DNA of 64,000 bases. Origin: an uncultured Cetobacterium sp. (lineage in GTDB: Bacteria; Fusobacteriota; Fusobacteriia; Fusobacteriales; Fusobacteriaceae). The stretch covers positions 1 through 64,000 of the forward strand of contig NZ_CAMTIK010000004.1 in the NCBI RefSeq assembly GCF_947072685.1. The letters are read 5' to 3'. The notes under the pieces were generated by a model that was not told the DNA's origin, made no database searches, and saw nothing but the letters and a program-made list of their open reading frames with translations. Made by a program: the position numbers and the translations under genes. Of the stretch, positions 46,640 to 55,402 are shown piece by piece (the first letter of the stretch is position 1; each line of letters starts with the position of its first letter).

Positions 46640-46915
46640 ATGACAAAAAAAGAATTCGCAAAAGTATTATTTGAAAAAGGTGTATTCACTTCAAAAGCTG
46701 AAGCAGAAAGAAAATTAGATTCAGTTCTAGTTACAATAGAGGAAACTTTACAAGCTGGAGAAGAAATCAACTTTATCGGATGGGGAAAATTTGAAGTAGT
46801 TGAAAGACCAGAGAGAGTTGGAAGAAATCCTAAAACTGGAGAAGAAATCAAAATAGAAGCTAAAAAGACAGTAAAGTTTAAAGCTGGAAAGTCTTTAGTA
46901 GACAAAATGAACTAA
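46640..46915 (+). CDS. hup: HU-family DNA-binding protein
   Basis: Nucleoid protein, 91 residues, full HU length. N-terminal helices (TKKEFAKVLFEKGVFTSKAEAERKL region) and the beta arms with GWGKFEVVERPERVGRNPKTGEEI, where the RNPxTGE motif intercalates into the DNA minor groove. GGAGG lies 9 nt before the ATG. Monocistronic, between its own promoter and a strong terminator. Confidence 0.96.
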   Translation: MTKKEFAKVLFEKGVFTSKAEAERKLDSVLVTIEETLQAGEEINFIGWGKFEVVERPERVGRNPKTGEEIKIEAKKTVKFKAGKSLVDKMN

Positions 46916-46924
46916 TATTTAATT

Positions 46925-46956
46925 CAAAAACCGAGATGAAAATCTCGGTTTTTTTA
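46925..46956 (+). terminator. Terminator after hup
   Basis: Perfect 12-bp stem AAAAACCGAGAT/ATCTCGGTTTTT with GAAA tetraloop and a T-run. Confidence 0.92.
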
Positions 46957-46963
46957 TTTTACC

Positions 46964-46992
46964 CTTGACTTATTAAGAATTATTGGCTATAT
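46964..46992 (+). promoter_or_regulatory. Promoter of the EF-G-like gene
   Basis: TTGACT (46964-46969), 17 nt, TATATA (46987-46992), 44 nt before the start codon. Confidence 0.75.
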
Positions 46993-47035
46993 AAATACTA
47001 ATACAAAAATCTCTTAAAAATCGGGAGGAATAAAT

Positions 47036-49096
47036 ATGATTAGTTATGATATGAGTGAAATAAGAAATATAACTCTTTTGGGTCATCGTGGTAGTGGAAA
47101 AAGTAGTTTAGTAGAGGCGATGCTATACATATCTAATACAACCCCTAAAATGGGAAGTGTGGACTCTCAGACAAGTATATCAGATTTTGATAAGGAGGAA
47201 ATGAAACAAGGGTTTTCAATAAATACATCAGTTATACCATTGGAGTACTTAGGACATAAGTACAATATTTTAGACACACCAGGTTATTCAGATTTTTTTG
47301 GTGAGGTTACATCGGCTTTAGCAGTTTCGGGAGGAGCTGTTTTAGTAGTGAATGGTGCAGCGGGAGTTGAAATAGGAACTGAGAGAGCTTGGAGAATCTT
47401 GGAAGAAGCAGATATTCCCAGAATAATTTTTATAAATAAAATGAATAAAGGTGTACATAATTATGAAAAACTTCTCTATGAGATGAAAGAAAAATTTGGT
47501 AAAAAAGTGGCTCCGTTTTGTATTCCTATCGGATTTGAAGAGGAGTTTAAAGGATTTGTGAATGTAGTTGATTTGAAAGGGCGTGTTTTCAATGGTGAAA
47601 CATGTGTGGATGCGGCAATTCCAGAAGATATAGATATAACTGAAGTCAGAAATCTTTTATTGGAGGCGATAGCTGAAACCGATGAAAAATTGTTGGAAAA
47701 ATACTTTGCAGGAGAAGAATTTACAGAGGAAGAGATTAAAATGGGTCTTCATAATGGGGTTGTGAATGGAGAGATTGTCCCAGTGATTATTGGGTCGGCT
47801 AGTAATGGTATTGGGGTTCGGACACTTTTTGAGATGCTTTATAATTATCTTCCAACACCAAAAGAGATGAATGGTGGAACAAAAATTGGCTATTCCTTAG
47901 ATGGGGAAAATAGGATTGAAAGAAAAGTCTGTGAAAAAGAGTTTTTTTCAGCAGTTATTTTCAAAACAATTGTTGATTCATATATGGGAAAAATATCTCT
48001 TTTTAAGGTTAATTCAGGAACGGTAAAAAAAGACGATGAAATATTAATAGGAAATAAAAATATAAAAGTTAAAGTGGGGGCGGTCTCGTTTTTTAGAGGT
48101 GGAAAACAGATTTTAGCAGAGGAGATTAAAGCTGGAGATATAGGAGCTGTAACAAAGCTACCAGATGCCCAAACGGGAGATACGCTGTGCGATAAGGACA
48201 ATCCAGTAATTTATAAGGTAATATCTTTTCCGAAACCATGTCTATATATGTCGATTGTTCCTAAAGAAAAATCAGACGATGACAAATTGAGCAGTTCTTT
48301 GCAAAGGTTATCTGATGAGGATCCATCTTTTACCATTAGCAGAAACTTTGAAACAAAGGAGTTGATTGTGGGTGGACAAGGAGAAAAACATTTAAATATT
48401 ATATTGAATAAACTACAAAATAAGTTTGGAGTAAACGCTATACTAAAAGAACCTGAGATTTCATATAGAGAAACAATCAAAAATTCTGTTGAGGCTCAAG
48501 GAAGACATAAAAAGCAATCGGGAGGAGCGGGGCAATTTGGTGAAGTATTTATAAAATTTGAACCGGATGGACAAGAATTTTCTTTTCATGACAATATTCA
48601 TGGCGGAGTTGTTCCAAGAACATATATCCCAGCAGTTGAAAAAGGGTTGCTGGAAGCTAAAAATAAGGGGAGATTAGCAGGTTATCCAGTTATAAATGTA
48701 AAAGCGACATTGTATGATGGATCCTATCATCCTGTGGATTCTAATGAGCTTTCTTTTAAACAAGCAGCTATTTTAGCTTTTAGAAAAGGAATGGAAGAAG
48801 CTAAATGTGTTTTATTAGAACCGATTGTAAAAATGGAAATAGCAGCTCCAGATGAATACATTGGAGACATTATGGGGGACATGAATAAGAGAAGAGGAAA
48901 GATTTTAGGAATGGAGCCAATGGCATATTCAGAGCAGTTATTGACAGTTGAAGTTCCAGAGAGTGAGATTTTGAAGTATGCGATAGATTTGAAATCTTTA
49001 ACTCAGGGAAGAGGTAGATTTGAATACAGATTTTTAAAATATGAAGAGCTACAGGACAACTTAGCTCAAAAGGTAATTGAAGTTAGGAAAAAATAG
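47036..49096 (+). CDS. EF-G-like translational GTPase (second EF-G type)
   Basis: A 686-residue GTPase with EF-G domain order. G1 is GHRGSGKSS (16-24), G3 DTPGYSDF, G4 NKMN; then domain II, and domains III-V with GGAGQFGEVFIKFEP and MNKRRGKILGM. The G1 loop with Arg-Gly-Ser in place of the canonical AHIDAGKTT marks the divergent EF-G2-like group, not the housekeeping EF-G, and the missing str operon neighbours agree. It is probably not a Tet(M)-type protection protein, since the C-terminal family motifs fit EF-G-like proteins. Role inferred as an accessory translation or stress factor. Confidence 0.88.
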   Translation: MISYDMSEIRNITLLGHRGSGKSSLVEAMLYISNTTPKMGSVDSQTSISDFDKEEMKQGFSINTSVIPLEYLGHKYNILDTPGYSDFFGEVTSALAVSGGAVLVVNGAAGVEIGTERAWRILEEADIPRIIFINKMNKGVHNYEKLLYEMKEKFGKKVAPFCIPIGFEEEFKGFVNVVDLKGRVFNGETCVDAAIPEDIDITEVRNLLLEAIAETDEKLLEKYFAGEEFTEEEIKMGLHNGVVNGEIVPVIIGSASNGIGVRTLFEMLYNYLPTPKEMNGGTKIGYSLDGENRIERKVCEKEFFSAVIFKTIVDSYMGKISLFKVNSGTVKKDDEILIGNKNIKVKVGAVSFFRGGKQILAEEIKAGDIGAVTKLPDAQTGDTLCDKDNPVIYKVISFPKPCLYMSIVPKEKSDDDKLSSSLQRLSDEDPSFTISRNFETKELIVGGQGEKHLNIILNKLQNKFGVNAILKEPEISYRETIKNSVEAQGRHKKQSGGAGQFGEVFIKFEPDGQEFSFHDNIHGGVVPRTYIPAVEKGLLEAKNKGRLAGYPVINVKATLYDGSYHPVDSNELSFKQAAILAFRKGMEEAKCVLLEPIVKMEIAAPDEYIGDIMGDMNKRRGKILGMEPMAYSEQLLTVEVPESEILKYAIDLKSLTQGRGRFEYRFLKYEELQDNLAQKVIEVRKK

Positions 49097-49148
49097 AAAT
49101 AAAAAACAACTCTGAGCAATATAGTTCGGAGTTGTTTTTTATTTCTAT
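49093..49148. terminator. Bidirectional terminator with 20-bp perfect stem
   Basis: Left arm 49093-49112 (ATAGAAAT, six A, CAACTC) is exactly complementary to 49129-49148, with a 16-nt loop. The left arm contains the stop codon of the EF-G-like gene; the right arm ends just before the corA stop. Confidence 0.9.
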
Positions 49149-49154
49149 ATTCAT

Positions 49155-50120
49155 TTAAAAAAGTTCTTTTTTAAATAAAATCCAAGTGATAGCTATTCCA
49201 AATAGGACAGCAACAAGTACAACCCATAGAAAACCGTAGGTATCTGTGGCGAAAGGAACTCCACCAACGTTCATTCCCCAAAGCCCTGAAACAACTGTGG
49301 GGATAGCAAAAACAATAGTTATAGAAGTAAGTTTTTTCATAACTATATTCAAGTTATTTGACATTACAGTTGAAAAAGCATCTCTTGTACTACCAAGAAT
49401 ACTGGAATATATATTCGCCATCTCAATAGCTTGTTTTGTTTCAATAATAACGTCTTCAAGAAGTTCTAAATCATCAGGATATCTTTTTACGATTTCTGTT
49501 CTCATCATTCTTTCTAAAACTGCTTCATTAGATTTTAAAGAGGTTGTAAAGTAAACCAAACTTTTTTCTAATTCAAGAAGAAGCATTAACTCTTGATTTC
49601 TAAGATTATTTTTAAGTTGTCTTTCAATATTATCACTGATTCTTCCAATTTGCTTAAGGTAAAGTAAAAAATATGTAGAATTTCTAAACAGCATTTGAAG
49701 AATGAATCTAGTTTTTTTAAAAGTGAAGAAACTTTTAATTCTCCCTTGAATAAACTCTTCGATAAGAGCTAATTTAACTGTGGATACAGTCAAAATATGG
49801 TCGTTTAAAAGAATTATACCTAAAGGAACTGTTGTAAAAGAACAACGGTTATTATCATCGTGTATAGGAACATCGATAATAACCAAGATAATGTCATCAT
49901 CAATTTCTAAACGGGCTTTTTCTTCCTCGTCTAGGGCAGCTCTGATATGTTCTTCTGGAATATCAAAGCTGTTTGTAACAACTTTGATCTCCTCTTCAGT
50001 TGGATTGGAAAGATGAATCCATGTGTTTTTTTCGGTTAATTTTTCGACCTCTAAAGTTTCAGAGATAGAAAAAAGCTTTTTTTCTAATATATCATTATGA
50101 CTTTTATAAATTTTTATCAT
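49155..50120 (-). CDS. corA: CorA-family divalent cation channel
   Basis: Magnesium (or Co/Ni) uptake channel, 321 residues. A large N-terminal cytosolic domain (~1-255), then two transmembrane helices at the C-terminus with the selectivity motif GMN in GLWGMNVGG at the end of the first. The YGF..MPELxW segment is modified: DTYGFLWVV. No magnesium riboswitch is visible in the 20-nt gap after dnaN, so it is probably transcribed with dnaN. Confidence 0.92.
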   Translation of the reverse strand: MIKIYKSHNDILEKKLFSISETLEVEKLTEKNTWIHLSNPTEEEIKVVTNSFDIPEEHIRAALDEEEKARLEIDDDIILVIIDVPIHDDNNRCSFTTVPLGIILLNDHILTVSTVKLALIEEFIQGRIKSFFTFKKTRFILQMLFRNSTYFLLYLKQIGRISDNIERQLKNNLRNQELMLLLELEKSLVYFTTSLKSNEAVLERMMRTEIVKRYPDDLELLEDVIIETKQAIEMANIYSSILGSTRDAFSTVMSNNLNIVMKKLTSITIVFAIPTVVSGLWGMNVGGVPFATDTYGFLWVVLVAVLFGIAITWILFKKELF

Positions 50121-50140
50121 ATAACCACCTTAAAATAAAA

Positions 50141-51235
50141 TTAATCTCTAAGGGCAAGAGGCATCAGTATATATTTGTATGAAAGATTATTAGTTTCTGT
50201 AACCTCAAACATTGCTGATGAAGAGTTTCCCTTTATGAATATATTGTTATTTAAGTTTTCGATGAAATCATAAAGAAATTTGATATTTAAAGAACACTTA
50301 AAATCGTCACCAGTTTTAATCATATTTACTTTTTGATTTATTTTGGCTTTTCCAGAAGAAGCGGAGATGCTTAGTTTATTTCCTTTAAACTCTAAAATAG
50401 CTCCGTTTTTAGCTTCATTACTTGTTCTAGCAACAGTTAGAACTTTCTTTAAAGCACTTTTAAACTCGGTATAGTTAAACTCAATCTCTTTACTGAAACT
50501 ATTCCCACAAAGAATAGCATCAAAATTAGGGAATGGGAGAGTAGTAACCTTAGTTAAAAAATATGAGTTATTCCATATAAAGATAAGGTTTTCTCCATTA
50601 TAACCGATACTGATATCTTCATTGACGTCTTTAATCAATTTACAAAGAATATTAACAGAATCAAGCGGAATAGAAAAATCTTTATCAATAAAAGCTTTAT
50701 TCGTAGTTTTCAAATATGTCAATCTATATGAATCGGTTGAAACAAAAGATATTCTATCCTCTTTAAAAATAGCTCTAATACAATTGATTGCTAAATTTTC
50801 ACTGGAAGGAGCTGCAGAAAATTTTGTTTTTTCAAAACCTCTATAGAGTTCTTGTGATGAAATTTTACTTACCTCTTCTAAGATAGGAAGTTCCAAATTC
50901 TCAGGGAAATTATCATAAAATAAAAGGGTAAATTCTGCTAGATGTATAGATAATACCTCACCTTTAGAGGAAAGAGTAATAAAGTCATCATCCAAAAGTT
51001 TTATATATTCTAAAGCGAGATTGGGTTTGAAAACCACAATACCATTTTCTACTGTTTCGCAAGAGAGAGTTTTTATATAATTAACATCTAAATTTGTTCC
51101 TGTGAAAGTAACTTTTCCATTGTTAGATTCAATCTTTAAACCTGATATTATAGGTTTAACAGGATTATCTTTTAAAATATTGATAAATTCAGAAAAAATT
51201 TCAACTAACTCATTTCTTTTTATATTAAAATTCAT
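50141..51235 (-). CDS. dnaN: DNA polymerase III beta sliding clamp
   Basis: Processivity clamp, 364 residues, three tandem clamp domains of about 120 residues. Typical segments: KPIISGLKIE near residue 40, SFVSTDSYRLTY in the middle, and the C-terminal YILMPLALRD (MPL/M motif end). The ATG follows AGGAGG at about 5 nt; 14 further in-frame codons upstream lack a site. It is away from dnaA and paired with corA, so this is not an origin region. Confidence 0.94.
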   Translation of the reverse strand: MNFNIKRNELVEIFSEFINILKDNPVKPIISGLKIESNNGKVTFTGTNLDVNYIKTLSCETVENGIVVFKPNLALEYIKLLDDDFITLSSKGEVLSIHLAEFTLLFYDNFPENLELPILEEVSKISSQELYRGFEKTKFSAAPSSENLAINCIRAIFKEDRISFVSTDSYRLTYLKTTNKAFIDKDFSIPLDSVNILCKLIKDVNEDISIGYNGENLIFIWNNSYFLTKVTTLPFPNFDAILCGNSFSKEIEFNYTEFKSALKKVLTVARTSNEAKNGAILEFKGNKLSISASSGKAKINQKVNMIKTGDDFKCSLNIKFLYDFIENLNNNIFIKGNSSSAMFEVTETNNLSYKYILMPLALRD

Positions 51236-51298
51236 AGGTATCCTCCTAAATAAGTCTTTTCCAAAATTATACACCAAAAGAGGAAGTGTTACAAGAAA

Positions 51299-51332
51299 TA
51301 AAAAAAGCTTAACTCAATAACAGAGTTAAGCT
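51299..51332 (-). terminator. Terminator after potD
   Basis: Perfect 10-bp stem AGCTTAACTC/GAGTTAAGCT with a 7-nt loop; on the minus strand it is followed by seven T. It separates potD from dnaN. Confidence 0.88.
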
Positions 51333-51346
51333 AAATAGTTCACATA

Positions 51347-52375
51347 TTAATCGATAAGAATTTGTTGCCAATATTTACTTTGAATATCAAGAGTATTTTT
51401 AATATCCTTTAAAATTACAGTCTTTTCAAGATCATCAACAGAATAGATTGGTTTAGTTGTCATAAGTTCTCTTGCAGGAATATTGATTGACGGAATTCTT
51501 AGGTGATCAGCAATCAGTTTGTAATTTTCAGGTCTTTGAACAAAATCTAAGAATTTATATGCTGCTTCTTTATTTGGTGCAGATTTAGGAATAACAAATG
51601 AATCTATATAAGCAGTTCCACCCTTTTCTGGAATAATAAATTCAGTAGTTTTTAACTGTTCCTCTGTAAGCTCGTTTAGAACATTATCTGGATAGCACTG
51701 AACAACCCAGAAATCTTCACTGGCAAAACCTTTACCAAAAGATTCAGAATCAAATTTAGCGATATTTTTCTTCCACTCTTTAACAAGATTTGCAGCTTCA
51801 GCTATATGTGCTTCATCAGTAGTAGTTTGAGGGTATCCCAAAGTACCAAGAGCTGATGTCATAACCTCTCTCATATCATCAAGAAGAGTCATTTTTCCAT
51901 TATATTCAGAATTATTATATATCGTGAAATCCTTAGGGAAATTCTTAACATATTTAGTGTTTACCGCAATAGCAGTAGCTCCCATAGCGAATGGAAAAGC
52001 ATATTCGTTATTTTTATCAAAATATTGAAGTTTTTCAAGAACCATTGGATCTATATTATTTAAAGATGGTAGTTTTGCTTTATCTAATTTTTCAATCATT
52101 CCATCATTCATTAAAATTTCAGCGTAGTCAGTAGAAGGAGTTAATATGTCGTAACCAGTTCCACCAGCTTTAATTTTAGCAAACATCTCTTCATTAGATG
52201 AGTAGATATCTTCCACCACTTTAATACCTGTTTCTTTTTCAAAATCTTCATAAATTTTTGTGGGAATATAGTCCGCCCAACCATAAAGATAAAGAGTATT
52301 TTCATTTTTTTGTTTCTCTTTTCCACAACTAGCTAAAAGAAAAACCAAAGATAGTAAAGTTAGTAATTTTTTCAC
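51347..52375 (-). CDS. potD: Spermidine/putrescine-binding lipoprotein PotD
   Basis: Polyamine-binding protein of an ABC importer. 342 residues with lipoprotein signal (FLLASC, Cys17). The mature part starts with the PotD/PotF signature NTLYLYGWADYIP and contains GYDILTPSTDYAEILM, FAMGATAIAVNTK and EKGGTAYIDSFVIPK, in which the acidic and Trp residues bind the amine. No potA/B/C genes are near; a promoter and terminator frame the gene alone. Confidence 0.9.
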   Translation of the reverse strand: MKKLLTLLSLVFLLASCGKEKQKNENTLYLYGWADYIPTKIYEDFEKETGIKVVEDIYSSNEEMFAKIKAGGTGYDILTPSTDYAEILMNDGMIEKLDKAKLPSLNNIDPMVLEKLQYFDKNNEYAFPFAMGATAIAVNTKYVKNFPKDFTIYNNSEYNGKMTLLDDMREVMTSALGTLGYPQTTTDEAHIAEAANLVKEWKKNIAKFDSESFGKGFASEDFWVVQCYPDNVLNELTEEQLKTTEFIIPEKGGTAYIDSFVIPKSAPNKEAAYKFLDFVQRPENYKLIADHLRIPSINIPARELMTTKPIYSVDDLEKTVILKDIKNTLDIQSKYWQQILID

Positions 52376-52403
52376 TTAAACCTCCTAAATATATAATTTT
52401 TAC

Positions 52404-52446
52404 AACTATTAAAAATTGTATTATATTTTTTATATATAGTCAAGAA
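52404..52446 (-). promoter_or_regulatory. potD promoter
   Basis: On the minus strand TTGACT is followed after 17 nt by TACAAT, within the spacer divergent from the TrmH-family gene. A TATAAT at 12 nt from the -35 is too close to be used. Confidence 0.6.
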
Positions 52447-52533
52447 TATCTTGAAGTATTATTACACTGGAAAATAACTGAAAATTAATGTATAATCATG
52501 AATGAATATAGACTAAAAATAGGAGATGTAAAA

Positions 52534-53298
52534 TTGGAATTTATAACAAGTAAAGAAAATGAAACGTTTAAAAATCTAAAAAAATTGAGAACTAAAAAAT
52601 ATAGAGATTCTGAAAATATGTTTTTAGCGGAGGGAAGAAAATTTTTAGAATTTGAGGAAACTCCTCATGTTATTATTTTTAAAGAGGGTGTATCAGAAGA
52701 AATTTTATGTTCTGCCAAGAAGCATATGTGTAGAAAAATAACCTTACCGGAAAAACTTTTTAAAGAATTAACATCTCAAGAAAACTCCCAAGGTGTGATA
52801 ATATGTTACAATTCAAAACAAGAGTGCCTAGATAAATTGGGAGATAATATAGTTGTATTGAATAGAGTTTCAGATCCAGGAAATTTAGGAACTATAATAA
52901 GAATAGCCGATGCTGCTGGATTTAAAGATATAATTTTAACAAAAGGAAGTGTGGACTGCTATAATGAAAAAACGGTAAGAAGCACAATGGGATCAATACT
53001 CGCAATTAATATTTTATATTTCGAAGAGGAAAGATTAGTTTCATTTTTAAAAGATAGGGACTACAAAATAGTTGTAACCGCTTTAGAAAAGGATTCTATT
53101 CCATATACTAAACTAAATTTAAGTGAAAAAAATGCTTTTATATTTGGAAATGAAGGGGATGGAGTCTCAAAAGATATTATAGCTCTAAGTGATGAAAAAG
53201 TGATAATTCCAATTTATGGAAGTGCAGAATCGTTAAATGTTGCGATGGCAGCCGGGATTGTTCTGTATGAAGTCAGAAATAAATTAGAAAACAAATGA
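52534..53298 (+). CDS. TrmH/SpoU-family RNA 2'-O-methyltransferase
   Basis: A 254-residue SPOUT methyltransferase with an N-terminal substrate-binding domain (SKENETFKNLKKLRTKKYRDS type) and the knotted catalytic domain: motif 1 NRVSDPGNLGTIIRIADAAG, motif 2 FGNEGDGVS, motif 3 IPIYGSAESLNVAMAAGI. The target is rRNA or tRNA; 23S G2251-type or related. I place the start at a TTG (MEFITSKEN) because AGGAG lies 8 nt upstream; an ATG 12 codons earlier has no ribosome site. Confidence 0.9.
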   Translation: MEFITSKENETFKNLKKLRTKKYRDSENMFLAEGRKFLEFEETPHVIIFKEGVSEEILCSAKKHMCRKITLPEKLFKELTSQENSQGVIICYNSKQECLDKLGDNIVVLNRVSDPGNLGTIIRIADAAGFKDIILTKGSVDCYNEKTVRSTMGSILAINILYFEEERLVSFLKDRDYKIVVTALEKDSIPYTKLNLSEKNAFIFGNEGDGVSKDIIALSDEKVIIPIYGSAESLNVAMAAGIVLYEVRNKLENK

Positions 53299-53315
53299 TG
53301 GAAGTTGGGGGAGAT

Positions 53316-54095
53316 ATGATAAAATTAATTGTCACTGACATGGATGGAACATTTTTAAATGATGAAAAAAAATTTTCGGATGAATTTTGGGGTATCTATG
53401 AAAAGTTAGATCAAAAGAAAATAAAATTTGTAGTTGCTAGTGGTAGACAATATCAAAATTTAAGGAAAAATTTTGCGAGAATAAAAGAAAAAATAGTTTT
53501 TATAGCTGAAAATGGAAGTTACGTGATAGAAAACGAAGAAGAGATCTATTCACGAGTGTTGTCTGAAGATATAATTAAAAAATATGTGGATTTAGGTAGA
53601 AAAATACCGACTACAAATTTAGTTTTATGTGGAAAAAAATCAGCATATATAGAATCAACTGATTCTGATTTTATAAAAGAAGTAGAAAAATATTATGAGG
53701 AAAAAAAGATTGTTAAGAGTTTACTAGAAATAAAAGATGATGAGATAATAAAAATTGCATATTGTGATTTGACGGGGACAGAGAAAAATGTTTATCCATA
53801 TTTAGAAAATGAAATAGATTGTCAAATTGTTGTGTCGGGTGAAATTTGGCTAGATATAAGTCACTTGGAATCAAATAAAGGGATAGCTTTAGGAGTGTTA
53901 CAAAAAAAATTAGGAGTAACGGTTGATGAAACAATGATTTTTGGGGACTACTTAAATGATTGTGAGATGCTCCAAAGGGGAAAATACAGCTTTGCTATGG
54001 AGAATGCTCATGAAAAAGTTAAGAGTGTTGCAAATTTTTTAGCTAAAAGTAATAACGAAAACGGGGTTCTTGAAGAGTTGAAAAAAATTATTTAA
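53316..54095 (+). CDS. Cof-type HAD phosphatase
   Basis: A 259-residue HAD-superfamily hydrolase, class IIB cap. Motif I is VTDMDGTFL with the nucleophilic Asp, motif II ASGRQ, motif III lysine in SNKGIAL and motif IV FGDYLNDCEML. Such proteins dephosphorylate sugar phosphates or flavin and PLP precursors. The ATG after GGGGGAG starts the motif; two upstream ATGs overlap the end of the methyltransferase gene. Confidence 0.9.
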   Translation: MIKLIVTDMDGTFLNDEKKFSDEFWGIYEKLDQKKIKFVVASGRQYQNLRKNFARIKEKIVFIAENGSYVIENEEEIYSRVLSEDIIKKYVDLGRKIPTTNLVLCGKKSAYIESTDSDFIKEVEKYYEEKKIVKSLLEIKDDEIIKIAYCDLTGTEKNVYPYLENEIDCQIVVSGEIWLDISHLESNKGIALGVLQKKLGVTVDETMIFGDYLNDCEMLQRGKYSFAMENAHEKVKSVANFLAKSNNENGVLEELKKII

Positions 54096-54121
54096 TCCTA
54101 AAATGGAGGCGGGTTTAATTT

Positions 54122-55402
54122 ATGAGAAGATATCTAAAATTTGTTTTTATATTTTTAATGAGTGCAACTCTTTATGCAGCATATGATTTTCCAATGAAGA
54201 ATCCATATGTTGCCACAATAATAGGAAGTTCTAAAATTATGACTGCAGGAGTGCCGGAGAGTGTGCCTGTAAAAGAGTATAAAATTGAACTTGGAAGAAG
54301 TAAAAAAATACCAGAAAATCTTTGGTATGAGAGAGGTTTTAAATTTTCGTTGAGCAAACAAAAAGGGAAAGCCCCATTAATTTATGTTCTTTCAGGAACA
54401 GGATCAGCATATAATTCTGTTAGAACGCAAAATTTCCAAAAAATATTTTATGAAGCAGGCTATCATGTGTTGACTGTAACATCTGTATTTAATTCAAATT
54501 TTGTTTTGAATGTTTCAAATAGTCAAGTTCCAGGAGTGTTGATACAGGACGGTTTAGATCTGTATAATGTGATGGGAGATATGCTTAGTAAAGTAAAGAA
54601 AGAGGACAATCTTCAGATTACGGATATATATTTAATGGGATACAGTATGGGGGCAACACATTCAGCAGTACTATCTTATTTAGATTCTTTGGGGAAAGAT
54701 TTTAATTTCAAAAGAGTTTATATGGTAAATCCTTCAATAAATTTATATTACTCAGCTAAAGTCTTGGATGATATGTTGGATAAAAATATAGAGAACAAAG
54801 CCCAAATTGGCGAGGTTGTCGATGAAGTTATAGATGAAGTGAAAAAGAATATATCTCCGACAGATTTAGAAATTACAGAGGAGAGTATCTATTCAATATT
54901 TGAAAAACATGAACTTTCAAATAAAAAGATGCAAATTTTGATAGGCTTAGCCTTTAATTTAACATCGATTGATTTGAACTATATTGTTGATCAAATAAAT
55001 GGAACACATGTGTATTCTAAGACTGTACCGGGGAAATTTTCAAGGATGTATCCATATTTTGAGGCTATAAATTTTGCAGATTTCAGTGATTATTTAGAAA
55101 AGTTAGCCTATCCTTATTATTTAAAAATATTGGGAGGAGATTTAACATTTAATGATATGGTAAAATATGGAAATCTTCGAATTCTTAGAGAGTATTTAAA
55201 AAATGAGAAAAAGATAGTGGCTGTGACAAATGAAGATGATTTTATTCTTTCACCAAAAGATAAGGCGTTTATAACAGATACCTTTTTAGAAAGAAGTTTA
55301 ATATACCCTTACGGAGGTCATTGTGGGAATATGTTTTATCAAACAAATGTCGATAAAATGTTAGAATTCTTGAATAAGGGGGTATTTAATAATGAGTTGT
55401 AA
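54122..55402 (+). CDS. Exported serine alpha/beta hydrolase
   Basis: A 426-residue protein with a cleavable signal peptide (residues 1-19, cut near LYA-AYDF) and an alpha/beta hydrolase fold. The nucleophile elbow is GYSMG with Ser175; YVLSGTGS near residue 90 is a likely oxyanion loop; acid and His are probably in NEDDF and YGGHCG near the end. Family not recognised. Its stop lies 11 bp inside the mlaA gene, so a role in outer-membrane lipid turnover is inferred. AGGCGGG precedes the ATG. Confidence 0.72.
   Translation: MRRYLKFVFIFLMSATLYAAYDFPMKNPYVATIIGSSKIMTAGVPESVPVKEYKIELGRSKKIPENLWYERGFKFSLSKQKGKAPLIYVLSGTGSAYNSVRTQNFQKIFYEAGYHVLTVTSVFNSNFVLNVSNSQVPGVLIQDGLDLYNVMGDMLSKVKKEDNLQITDIYLMGYSMGATHSAVLSYLDSLGKDFNFKRVYMVNPSINLYYSAKVLDDMLDKNIENKAQIGEVVDEVIDEVKKNISPTDLEITEESIYSIFEKHELSNKKMQILIGLAFNLTSIDLNYIVDQINGTHVYSKTVPGKFSRMYPYFEAINFADFSDYLEKLAYPYYLKILGGDLTFNDMVKYGNLRILREYLKNEKKIVAVTNEDDFILSPKDKAFITDTFLERSLIYPYGGHCGNMFYQTNVDKMLEFLNKGVFNNEL

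Noticed and set aside
47036-49096. Tet(M)-type ribosomal protection gene
   Set aside because: Although also EF-G-like, the sequence lacks mobile-element context and its domain IV/V blocks fit EF-G-like proteins; no tet leader peptide region was found upstream.
50121-51346. dnaN as a marker of the replication origin
   Set aside because: Spacers around dnaN are short, contain no cluster of TTATCCACA-like boxes, and dnaA is absent.
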